Both the position numbers and the translations under genes were made by a program. From an uncultured Dorea sp. (GTDB taxonomy: Bacteria; Bacillota; Clostridia; Lachnospirales; Lachnospiraceae): DNA of 25,598 bases. The notes beneath the pieces were generated by a model. It was given only the letters and a program-made list of their open reading frames with translations, searched no databases and was not told the origin of the DNA. The stretch's first letter is position 1; each line of letters starts with the position of its first letter. This document shows positions 1 through 7,202 of this stretch, piece by piece. The stretch is taken from assembly GCA_910588745.1 (NCBI GenBank), contig CAJURK010000045.1, forward strand, positions 1 through 25,598. The letters run 5' to 3'.

Positions 1-27
1 ATGGTAAAAGTCCAGAATGGTTTTCGC

Positions 28-2652
28 CTATCTTTGTGATATAGCCGCCTGTGCCGCCGCCAACCTCGCAATCGGAACACGGAATGGCGAGCAGGATACA
101 TAATCAAGTCCAAGCTTATGGCAGAATTCTACAGAACTTGGATCTCCGCCGTGTTCACCGCAGATACCAATATGAAGTTTCTGATTTGCCGGCTTGCCAA
201 GTTTAATACAGGTCTCCATCAGCTTGCCTACGCCTGTCTGATCAAGTTTCGCAAATGGATCATTCTCGTAAATCTTCGCATCATAGTATGCCTCCAGATA
301 CTTACCTGCATCATCACGTGAGAAACCAAACGCCATCTGGGTCAGGTCGTTTGTACCAAAGCAGAAGAAATCAGCTTCCGGTGCAATCTCATCGGCGGTA
401 AGGGCTGCTCTTGGAATCTCAATCATCGTACCAACCTCGTACTTAATCTCAACGCCAGCTTTTGCAATCTCAGCATCTGCAGTCTTTACCACAAACTTCT
501 TCACATATTTCAGCTCCTTCGCATCGCCAATCAGAGGAATCATGATCTCCGGTACAAGATCCCAGTCTGGATGAGCCTTTTTCACGTTAATCGCCGCGCG
601 GATAACAGCCTTGGTCTGCATCTTTGCAATCTCAGGATAAGTAACTGCAAGACGGCATCCTCTGTGTCCCAGCATTGGGTTAAATTCATGCAGGCCGTCG
701 ATTACTGCCTTGATCTCCTCTACCGTTCTTCCCTGAGCCTCGGCAAGTTTCTCAATATCAGCTTCCTCGGTAGGCACAAACTCATGAAGCGGCGGGTCAA
801 GGAAACGGATGGTAACCGGATTTCCTTCCAGAGCCTCATACAGTTTTTCAAAATCTCCCTGCTGATATGGCAGAATCTTGTCCAGAGCTGCTTCTCTCTC
901 TTCTACGGTATCTGCGCAGATCATCTCACGAAACGCGGCAATTCTGTCTTCCTCGAAGAACATATGCTCTGTACGGCAAAGACCAATACCCTCTGCACCA
1001 AGCTCTCTTGCCTTTCTTGCGTCATCCGGCGTATCCGCATTTGTACGAACCTTCAGAACTCTGTACTTGTCGGCCCATGCCATAATTCTTTCAAACTCGC
1101 CGGCAATTGTAGCGTCAACAGTAGGAATAATTCCGTCATAAATATTACCTGTAGTACCGTCAATGGAGATTGCGTCTCCTTCATGGAATTCTTTTCCTGC
1201 CAGCGTAAACTTCTTATTCTCCTCATCCATAATAATGTCGCCGCATCCGGATACACAGCAGGTACCCATACCGCGGGCAACTACTGCAGCATGGCTAGTC
1301 ATACCGCCGCGGACTGTCAGGATACCCTGCGCAGACTTCATGCCTGTGATATCCTCCGGAGAAGTTTCAAGACGAACCAGAACAACTTTTTCTCCCTTTG
1401 CCGCCCATGCTACCGCATCGTCAGCCGTAAATACAACTTTACCGCAAGCCGCTCCAGGAGATGCTCCAAGCCCCTTGCCCATCGGCGCTGCAGCCTTAAG
1501 AGCCGCTGCGTCAAACTGCGGATGAAGCAGAGTATCCAGGTTACGCGGATCGATCATTGCAACTGCCTCTTCCTCGGTTCTCATACCTTCGTCAACCAAA
1601 TCACAGGCAATTTTAAGCGCTGCCTGAGCGGTTCTCTTTCCATTACGTGTCTGCAGCATGTAAAGCTTGCCGTGTTCCACCGTAAACTCCATATCCTGCA
1701 TATCTCTATAATGCTTCTCCAGAGTATTGCAGACTTCTTTGAACTGTGCGAACGCTTCCGGGAACTTGTCCTCCATCTCGGAAATATGCATCGGCGTACG
1801 TACGCCGGCAACCACGTCCTCGCCCTGGGCATTGGTCAGGAACTCACCGAACAGACCGTTCTCTCCTGTAGCAGGATCACGGGTAAAAGCAACGCCTGTT
1901 CCGCAATCGTCGCCCATATTGCCAAACGCCATAGACTGTACGTTAACTGCAGTTCCCCAAGAATAAGGAATATCATTGTCACGACGATATACATTAGCGC
2001 GAGGGTTGTCCCATGAACGGAATACCGCCTTGATAGCGCCCATAAGCTGCTCCTTCGGATCGTCCGGGAAGTCCGCCCCAATTTTAGCCTTATACTCAGC
2101 CTTGAACTGGTTTGCTAATTCCTTCAGGTCTTCCGCCGTAAGGTCTACATCCTGCTTTACGCCCCGGTCAGCTTTCATCTTGTCAATCAGCTCTTCAAAA
2201 TACTTCTTGCCCACTTCCATAACAACGTCGGAATACATCTGGATAAATCTTCTGTAGCAGTCCCATGCCCAACGCGGATTGTTTGACTTCTCAGCGATTA
2301 CGTTTACTACCGCTTCATTCAGTCCAAGGTTCAGAATTGTATCCATCATACCAGGCATAGAAGCCCTTGCCCCAGAACGGACAGACACGAGAAGCGGATT
2401 CTCGTGATCGCCAAACTTCTTTCCGGTAATTTCTTCCATTTTAACAATGTGTTCGTTAATCTGAGTCTGAATCTCATCATTAATCTCTCTGCCGTCCTCA
2501 TAATACTGAGTACATGCCTCTGTTGTGATCGTAAAACCCTGCGGTACCGGGAGCCCCAGGCTTGTCATCTCTGCAAGGTTCGCTCCCTTTCCTCCCAGGA
2601 GTTCACGCATATTCGCATTCCCTTCACTAAACAAATAAACCCATTTTGCCAT
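28..2652 (-). CDS. ppdK: Pyruvate, phosphate dikinase
   Basis: Interconverts pyruvate + ATP + phosphate and PEP + AMP + PPi in the cytoplasm. In fermentative Clostridia it commonly acts as a PPi-linked glycolytic step. The 874 residues are full family length. Visible in order: an N-terminal ATP-grasp domain starting at the GGKGANLAEM motif (about 20-30), the swivelling phosphohistidine domain with GGMTSH (catalytic His454, adjacent Thr452), and a C-terminal PEP/pyruvate TIM barrel with GICGEHGGDP, whose Cys831 is the general-acid cysteine of the family. The ATG is preceded by AGGAGGTC about 8 nt away (2661-2668). It has its own promoter (2701-2729) and is separated from the upstream aminopeptidase by a terminator. 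The usual regulatory kinase/phosphatase gene is not in the window; only 27 bases follow the stop, so what lies beyond is unseen. Identification is essentially certain. Confidence 0.98.
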   Translation of the reverse strand: MAKWVYLFSEGNANMRELLGGKGANLAEMTSLGLPVPQGFTITTEACTQYYEDGREINDEIQTQINEHIVKMEEITGKKFGDHENPLLVSVRSGARASMPGMMDTILNLGLNEAVVNVIAEKSNNPRWAWDCYRRFIQMYSDVVMEVGKKYFEELIDKMKADRGVKQDVDLTAEDLKELANQFKAEYKAKIGADFPDDPKEQLMGAIKAVFRSWDNPRANVYRRDNDIPYSWGTAVNVQSMAFGNMGDDCGTGVAFTRDPATGENGLFGEFLTNAQGEDVVAGVRTPMHISEMEDKFPEAFAQFKEVCNTLEKHYRDMQDMEFTVEHGKLYMLQTRNGKRTAQAALKIACDLVDEGMRTEEEAVAMIDPRNLDTLLHPQFDAAALKAAAPMGKGLGASPGAACGKVVFTADDAVAWAAKGEKVVLVRLETSPEDITGMKSAQGILTVRGGMTSHAAVVARGMGTCCVSGCGDIIMDEENKKFTLAGKEFHEGDAISIDGTTGNIYDGIIPTVDATIAGEFERIMAWADKYRVLKVRTNADTPDDARKARELGAEGIGLCRTEHMFFEEDRIAAFREMICADTVEEREAALDKILPYQQGDFEKLYEALEGNPVTIRFLDPPLHEFVPTEEADIEKLAEAQGRTVEEIKAVIDGLHEFNPMLGHRGCRLAVTYPEIAKMQTKAVIRAAINVKKAHPDWDLVPEIMIPLIGDAKELKYVKKFVVKTADAEIAKAGVEIKYEVGTMIEIPRAALTADEIAPEADFFCFGTNDLTQMAFGFSRDDAGKYLEAYYDAKIYENDPFAKLDQTGVGKLMETCIKLGKPANQKLHIGICGEHGGDPSSVEFCHKLGLDYVSCSPFRVPIARLAAAQAAISQR

Positions 2653-2700
2653 TTTTAAATGACCTCCTAAAAAATATTTTGCATGTCAAGTCACACAAAT

Positions 2701-2729
2701 ATTTTACTGGTTTTGACAATGTACGTCAA
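2701..2729 (-). promoter_or_regulatory. ppdK promoter (-35 TTGACG, 17 bp, -10 TAAAAT)
   Basis: Minus-strand -35 TTGACG at 2724-2729 and -10 TAAAAT at 2701-2706 with an ideal 17-bp spacer. The predicted start is about 2694, giving a leader of about 40 nt with a strong RBS. The -35 lies inside an inverted repeat, TTGAC-7 nt-GTCAA (2713-2729 on the minus strand), which could be an operator. That role is inferred from position only. Confidence 0.7.
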
Positions 2730-2733
2730 GTGT

Positions 2734-2891
2734 CTGACCCCAGGAATTGCCAGTTTTTTATAGGAAGAAAGGGAAATTTCACAAGTTCCTCCCACACAAA
2801 TGCAAAACGCCCCTTGCATACAATAACTAACGCAAATAAGTCCTTGAACGGCAGCCTTCTCCGCTTGCCCGGAATACATGCGGCAAAACAC
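2734..2891. other. Intergenic stretch between ppdK promoter and upstream terminator
   Basis: This is the middle of the 335-base gap between ppdK and the aminopeptidase. The open frames across it (up to 95 codons) show no family motif, run through a terminator hairpin and lack convincing ribosome binding sites. A small hairpin, ATGCAA-8 nt-TTGCAT, lies near 2801-2820. No RNA family was recognised. It appears non-coding. Confidence 0.5.
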
Positions 2892-2933
2892 AAAAAACTG
2901 CATAATAAACGATCTCTCATCTACTACGCAGTT
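2892..2933 (-). terminator. Intrinsic terminator of the M18 aminopeptidase gene
   Basis: Minus-strand arms (2918-2933 and 2896-2911) pair over 16 consecutive positions, four of them G-U, around a 6-nt loop. The T-rich tail TTTTGTGTTTTG follows directly. It lies 54 bases past the aminopeptidase stop codon and insulates ppdK from that gene. Confidence 0.85.
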
Positions 2934-2987
2934 CTTTGTCCGCTCCAAAACGCCGCCGTGCAAAAGGTCGGCGCGCATCTCAATTAG

Positions 2988-4385
2988 TTACATATGATTA
3001 ATAAACGCCCGATATCCTCTATAAGCTTCATACACGTCCGCCTTGCTGGTAATCTCCCATGGAGCGTGCATGCACAGCACCGCCACGCCGCTGTCAATTA
3101 CTTCCATGCCGTAATTCGCCATAATATAGGCAATGGTTCCTCCGCCGCCTACATCTACTTTTCCAAGCTCGGCAAACTGATAAGCCACCTCATCTTCATC
3201 CATAGCTCTGCGGATATCTGCAAGATATTCTGCATTGGCGTCATTAGAGCCGCTTTTTCCTCTGCTTCCGGTAAATTTATTAAATACCAGCCCTTTCGAG
3301 AAAAATGCAGAACTTCTCTTTTCAAACACCTCTGCAAACATCGGATCATAAGCCGCGCTTACATCCGAGGAAAGCATTTTCGAATACTGCAGCGCCCTTC
3401 TCACCTTCAGGTCTGAATACTCGCCCATCAGATTCATCAGCTCCGCCACTGTATTTTCAAAAAATTTAGAGTGCATTCCCGTCGCGCCTACACTGCCGAT
3501 TTCTTCTTTATCTACCAGAATACAGCAGGAAGTTCTCTCCACCGACTCTGTATCTAACATCGCAAATAAAGAAGTAAATGCGCATACCCTGTCGTCCTGT
3601 CCGTAACCCATGACCATACTTCTGTCAAAACCGCAGTCCCTTGCGCGTCCCGCCGGAACAATTTCCAGCTCGGCAGAAACAAAATCCTCTTCCTCCATGC
3701 CATAGAATTCTTTCAGAAGCTTTAATATATTCTGCTTAACGGCTTCTTTCTCTTTCTTATCCATATCCTCCACTTGATCCAGGGGACGGCTGCCGATCAG
3801 CAGGTCTAGTTTCTCTCCCTCAATCACTGCGTTTGCTTTCTTCTCCATCTGCTTGGATGCCAGGTGAATCAATAGATCAGTTACTGCAAATACCGGATCC
3901 TCCTCTTTCTCCCCAATATTTACCGTCACCACTTCTCCGTCTTTCTTTGCAACTACGCCGTGGATTGCCAGCGGAATCGTTACCCACTGGTAATTCTTAA
4001 TCCCTCCATAATAATGAGTATCCAGATATGCGAACTCGTCGCTTTCATAGAGAGGATTCTGTTTCACATCAATACGCGGCGAATCAATATGCGCGCCAAG
4101 AATGTTCATACCCTCCTCCAAAGGTTTGGTTCCAATGTGGAAAAGAGACACGCTCTTATCCATACATACCGCATAGACTTTATCTCCGGCTTTCAACGAT
4201 ACCTGGTTCTTAATTAACTCATTGATATCCCGATATCCTTTTTCTTCTGCCATGCAGACTGCAACCTTTACGCACTCCCGTTCGGTCTTGCCCTCGTCAA
4301 GACAATTCTTGTACAGTGCATTGATACGTTCTAATTCTGTAAGCTGATCTGGTTTATAAGAAAACCATACATTATTTCTTTCCAT
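2988..4385 (-). CDS. M18 family metallo-aminopeptidase
   Basis: Predicted cytosolic zinc aminopeptidase that removes N-terminal residues from peptides, as in the clostridial/archaeal aminopeptidase-I (M18) group. The 465 residues match family length. The two-metal site is visible: GAHIDSP (His99, Asp101), GQDDR (Asp264/265), VDKEEIGSVGATG (Glu294, Glu295), SSDVSAAYDP (Asp341) and MHAPWE (His440). There is no signal peptide or membrane segment. ATG at 4385 has the upstream GGGAGGT RBS. It is monocistronic, with its own promoter (4442-4470) and a strong terminator (2892-2933). Family assignment is secure; substrate preference cannot be read from sequence. Confidence 0.95.
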   Translation of the reverse strand: MERNNVWFSYKPDQLTELERINALYKNCLDEGKTERECVKVAVCMAEEKGYRDINELIKNQVSLKAGDKVYAVCMDKSVSLFHIGTKPLEEGMNILGAHIDSPRIDVKQNPLYESDEFAYLDTHYYGGIKNYQWVTIPLAIHGVVAKKDGEVVTVNIGEKEEDPVFAVTDLLIHLASKQMEKKANAVIEGEKLDLLIGSRPLDQVEDMDKKEKEAVKQNILKLLKEFYGMEEEDFVSAELEIVPAGRARDCGFDRSMVMGYGQDDRVCAFTSLFAMLDTESVERTSCCILVDKEEIGSVGATGMHSKFFENTVAELMNLMGEYSDLKVRRALQYSKMLSSDVSAAYDPMFAEVFEKRSSAFFSKGLVFNKFTGSRGKSGSNDANAEYLADIRRAMDEDEVAYQFAELGKVDVGGGGTIAYIMANYGMEVIDSGVAVLCMHAPWEITSKADVYEAYRGYRAFINHM

Positions 4386-4441
4386 TTGAAATTACCTCCC
4401 TGCTTATGATGTTATAGGTTATTTATAATTCCATGAATCCT

Positions 4442-4470
4442 AGTATAACATACTCAAAATATACTTACAA
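4442..4470 (-). promoter_or_regulatory. Promoter of the M18 aminopeptidase (TTGTAA, 17 bp, TATACT)
   Basis: Minus strand: -35 TTGTAA at 4465-4470, 17-bp spacer, -10 TATACT at 4442-4447. The predicted start is about 4435, roughly 50 nt before the ATG. It lies in the gap between the membrane-protein stop and the aminopeptidase start. Confidence 0.6.
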
Positions 4471-4492
4471 GCAGGGCTCTCTCAATTCCATG

Positions 4493-5551
4493 TCAGGAAA
4501 TATACTTCAATTTATCCGGATAATATATCATTGCCTGCTCCATCCTCCGGCACATTATTTCATAGGAGGGAACGGAAACGTCTGAACCTATCCAATACTT
4601 TTTCTTCTCCTCAGCAGTTACAATATACATATAATACTGCACTGGAAATATCGAATCGCCAACCTTTCTCGGCGAAGTCATCTCAAGCGTTCGGACGGCG
4701 GAATAAGGATAAACTTTCCCATTAACCTGCAGGCTGTTCCCATCTATTACAATCCGCTCCGCGCAGATCCTGCTTCTAACATACAGCCTGATATACAGAA
4801 CAGGCAGCGATAGAAGCACGCCTATTTCTGCCAGCGTGATAAAAAACAGGTCAAAGCCCATTGCATCCCCTGACATAATCGTTCTCACATCCAGCCAGCC
4901 AACAATCAATCCAATGCCAAGAAAAATCAAAGAAATCTTCCCCAAAGTTTTCTTTTCTTTCAAGAACTGCAAAGCTGTGGGCAGGCCAAACTCATTGACA
5001 CTTTTTATTCCACTTATCAGCGCTTCCGAATTCTCAACGCCGTACGATTCAGCAATTGCAATCCTTTTTTCCGGCATAAGCTGTCTGGCCTGCCTAATTC
5101 GGATAGCCGACAGCGTCTTCTCCATATCCTTTTCCCTGAATCCATGAAGGCGGCACCTTTTTATATCCTCCGTTCTTCGGAATACAAGAAAGCATTTCAC
5201 CGATATAAACTTTAAGAAAATAAATATATGTTCTTTCCTTTCTATCACCGGATGGCCAAACTGGTCTAAACGGTACAGCTCTTTTTCTAAAATTGTTCCG
5301 ACATGTATTGTTTCATCGGTGATCTCTACAACCGTACGTCCCAAAAGCACCCCTGCCGCTGCCAGAAGCATCCCCCAAAAAACCGGAAGAACCCACGGGA
5401 ATCTCATATGCAGCCACCATAACGGATTCCCCGGCGCTAATACAAGTGCAAATTCTATCCTATTTAAAAAATAGCCTAAAATGATTCCATACAGAAATAT
5501 CTTCCCTATTGCAAATGGAAGCGAACCCGTATATTTTTCTTTTTTTTTCAT
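4493..5551 (-). CDS. Four-TM membrane protein with two bPH-like beta-rich domains, function unknown
   Basis: I do not recognise a named family. The 352-residue product has two hydrophobic pairs (about 15-30 and 52-71; about 205-221 and 233-256). Each pair is followed by a beta-rich segment of the same flavour: VEITDETIHVGTIL... after pair one, and RIVIDGNSLQVNGKVYPYSAV... after pair two. This looks like an internally duplicated TM-pair plus bacterial-PH-like module. The open frame extends 36 codons further upstream (to 5659), but the -10 of a good promoter (5615-5620) lies inside that extension and no RBS precedes its ATG. I therefore start at ATG 5551, preceded by GGAAGG at a rather long 13-nt spacing. 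It probably sits in the cytoplasmic membrane with the beta domains cytosolic. That topology is inferred. Confidence 0.75.
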   Translation of the reverse strand: MKKKEKYTGSLPFAIGKIFLYGIILGYFLNRIEFALVLAPGNPLWWLHMRFPWVLPVFWGMLLAAAGVLLGRTVVEITDETIHVGTILEKELYRLDQFGHPVIERKEHIFIFLKFISVKCFLVFRRTEDIKRCRLHGFREKDMEKTLSAIRIRQARQLMPEKRIAIAESYGVENSEALISGIKSVNEFGLPTALQFLKEKKTLGKISLIFLGIGLIVGWLDVRTIMSGDAMGFDLFFITLAEIGVLLSLPVLYIRLYVRSRICAERIVIDGNSLQVNGKVYPYSAVRTLEMTSPRKVGDSIFPVQYYMYIVTAEEKKKYWIGSDVSVPSYEIMCRRMEQAMIYYPDKLKYIS

Positions 5552-5614
5552 ATTATTCCAAGAACCTTCCTGTTTTATTAATCTGTAAGTACAGAGCGTA
5601 CCCCCCGTATATCC

Positions 5615-5643
5615 ATTATACACAGAAAATAACACATGCTCAA
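5615..5643 (-). promoter_or_regulatory. Promoter of the four-TM membrane protein (TTGAGC, 17 bp, TATAAT)
   Basis: Minus strand: -35 TTGAGC at 5638-5643, 17-bp spacer, perfect -10 TATAAT at 5615-5620, predicted start about 5608. It lies downstream of the first ATG of the longest frame, which excludes that start and supports ATG 5551. Confidence 0.7.
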
Positions 5644-5755
5644 CATCACTCAAGAACATTTAAATAATCGAAACAATATCCGGTACGTATTTGGAACGGT
5701 ATCTGAACCATATATTTTTCTGTAATAGGAACAGAACTGCCCTGGTAAAAATTTA

Positions 5756-5784
5756 TTGACATATACACTCTCTCCCACTATCAT
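5756..5784 (+). promoter_or_regulatory. Plus-strand promoter of the GNAT gene (TTGACA, 17 bp, TATCAT)
   Basis: Consensus -35 TTGACA at 5756-5761, 17-bp spacer, -10 TATCAT at 5779-5784, predicted start about 5791. It is divergent from the membrane-protein promoter 113 bp away and gives the acetyltransferase an unusually long leader of about 155 nt. Confidence 0.65.
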
Positions 5785-5790
5785 GTACTC

Positions 5791-5932
5791 ATATATTCCA
5801 TCGGCATCCATCCTCATACGGCTAGTGATGAAAATATTTTGTAATATATACCATCAGCGGACAATGGAATACACGCCTCAAATACCTCTTTTTTTGGCGG
5901 CTGAGGGTACTCGTTAACCTGTAAAAATTCCC
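5791..5932 (+). other. Long untranslated leader of the GNAT gene, possibly structured
   Basis: About 140 nt lie between the predicted start site and the GGAGGT ribosome binding site. Possible pairings are TGATG...CATCA with an inner AT-rich stem around 5826-5857, and TACCTC...GAGGGTA flanking a seven-T run (about 5883-5910). The T-run is followed by more pairing sequence rather than ending a hairpin, so a terminator/attenuator is only a possibility. No known riboswitch was recognised. Confidence 0.3.
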
Positions 5933-5945
5933 GGAGGTATACACG

Positions 5946-6446
5946 ATGAACCTGATAAAATTATGGGAAGCAGATTTGCGGAAGGCATATGAACTCCAAA
6001 ACTCCTTCGCAAGAAATGAACACGGCTTTTTAAATAACGCCTACGGCTTATCCTTTGCCGGTTTTCAAGAATATGTTAGAAAAAATGAAGGCTATTCCAA
6101 TGGAATCGGCCTGCCCGAAGGATATGTTCCCGCCACCATTTACCTTTTAGAAGCAAACAACGAATTCATAGGAATCTTTAATCTCCGCCATTACCTGAAC
6201 GACTTTCTTTTCAACGGCCCTGGCCACATCGGATACGGCATTTCTCCGGAACACCGTGGGCATGGATACGCTACCCGGGGGTTGATGCTGATGATTGAGA
6301 TAGCAAAGAATATCATTCCAGAGGATGAAATTTATCTTCATGTACAGAAGGATAATCCGGCTTCCCTGAAGGTACAGCTTAAAAACGGAGCTTATATCCA
6401 TCACGAAGATGAAGAGGGTTACTATACAAGAATTCCGATTTCATAA
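5946..6446 (+). CDS. GNAT family N-acetyltransferase
   Basis: Predicted cytosolic acetyl-CoA-dependent N-acetyltransferase of 166 residues, normal for a single GNAT domain. The acetyl-CoA pyrophosphate-binding motif R-G-H-G-Y-A is at 104-109, preceded by the strand GHIGYGISPEHR (about 93-104). A C-terminal strand/helix region contains LHVQKDNPASLKVQLKNGA, the usual N-x-x-S/A pattern. The RBS is GGAGGT, 7-8 nt before the ATG. It is the only plus-strand gene in the window, has its own promoter and ends at a hairpin shared with the convergent operon. The substrate (small molecule or protein N-terminus) cannot be told from the sequence. Confidence 0.9.
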   Translation: MNLIKLWEADLRKAYELQNSFARNEHGFLNNAYGLSFAGFQEYVRKNEGYSNGIGLPEGYVPATIYLLEANNEFIGIFNLRHYLNDFLFNGPGHIGYGISPEHRGHGYATRGLMLMIEIAKNIIPEDEIYLHVQKDNPASLKVQLKNGAYIHHEDEEGYYTRIPIS

Positions 6447-6515
6447 TACAATTATCAATCACGGATACTCCCACACCCTCAATACGCGCCGGAAACACTT
6501 CCATAATAAAATGTA

Positions 6516-6558
6516 GAAACAGGCGTCCTTTTCCAAGTATAAGACACCTGTTTCTTTT
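6516..6558. terminator. Bidirectional terminator between GNAT gene and the phosphorylase operon
   Basis: Arms GAAACAGGCGTC (6516-6527) and GACACCTGTTTC (6543-6554) pair with a single mismatch around a 15-nt loop. On the plus strand TTTT follows at once (6555-6558). On the minus strand the hairpin starts immediately after the pgmB stop codon and is followed by TACATTTTA. It serves two converging transcription units. Confidence 0.8.
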
Positions 6559-7200
6559 CTACAAAACCTCTATAAGCCCCTTCAACTCCGCCGTACTGTC
6601 CACTACAATATCCGCCGCTTTCAGCATCTCCCTGTTTCCCACTCCGACACAGCGCATCCCGCCGGCTTTCGCTGCTTCGATTCCGGCTTTTGCATCCTCT
6701 ACTACGGTACAGTTCTCACAGGGAATTTTAAGAAATTCTGCCGCCGTCACAAATACCTGCGGATCCGGTTTGGCGCGCGCTACAAGATTGCCGTCCACAA
6801 TCGCGTCAAATACTCCCGCAAGCTTTAACTTCTCAAGAATCATTCCTCCGCTTTTGCTTGCGGAACCCAACGCAATCTTATAACCCTTTTCTTTCAGTCC
6901 GGCAATAAACTCCGGTATTCCAGGCAGTATCTCGGATTCGCCGATGCCCTGGATCATCTGCAGATAGTATCTATTCTTCCGATCCGCAAGATCCTGTTTT
7001 TCTTCCTCTGTAAGTCCTTTCACGCCGCCCGTTTCCAGCACAATATTTAAGGACTCCATCCGGCTAACCCCTTTCAGCCTTTCATTATGGCTGATGTCAA
7101 ATTCAAAACCCAACTCTCCCGCAAGCTTCCTCCATGCCAGATAATGATATTTGGCTGTATCCACAACCACTCCGTCCAAATCAAAAATCACAGCTTTCAT
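6559..7200 (-). CDS. pgmB: Beta-phosphoglucomutase (YcjU-like)
   Basis: HAD-superfamily mutase converting beta-D-glucose 1-phosphate to glucose 6-phosphate. The 213 residues are typical. Motif I FDLDGVVVDT gives the phosphorylated nucleophile Asp7 and acid/base Asp9; His19 matches the cap-proximal histidine of beta-PGMs. Further motifs are GSASKSGG (Ser/Lys region about 113), AKPDPQVF (motif III Lys about 144) and VVEDAKAGIEAA (Glu-Asp metal site about 167-168). It is the last gene of the operon, 2 nt behind the GH65 phosphorylase, whose product is beta-glucose 1-phosphate. That coupling makes the beta-PGM assignment firmer than homology to HAD enzymes alone. The operon ends at the hairpin abutting the stop codon. 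Confidence 0.93.
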   Translation of the reverse strand: MKAVIFDLDGVVVDTAKYHYLAWRKLAGELGFEFDISHNERLKGVSRMESLNIVLETGGVKGLTEEEKQDLADRKNRYYLQMIQGIGESEILPGIPEFIAGLKEKGYKIALGSASKSGGMILEKLKLAGVFDAIVDGNLVARAKPDPQVFVTAAEFLKIPCENCTVVEDAKAGIEAAKAGGMRCVGVGNREMLKAADIVVDSTAELKGLIEVL

Positions 7201-7202
7201 TC

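Noticed and set aside
571..2016. 481-codon plus-strand open frame opposite ppdK
   Set aside because: It is fully antisense to a certain gene, rich in Cys/Ser/Arg with no family motif and no RBS. It is a codon-bias shadow.
2691..2978. 95-codon minus-strand frame, and a 17-codon GTG frame with GGAGG, between the aminopeptidase and ppdK
   Set aside because: The longer frame runs through the aminopeptidase terminator. The short one ends on the ppdK -35 and encodes nothing recognisable.
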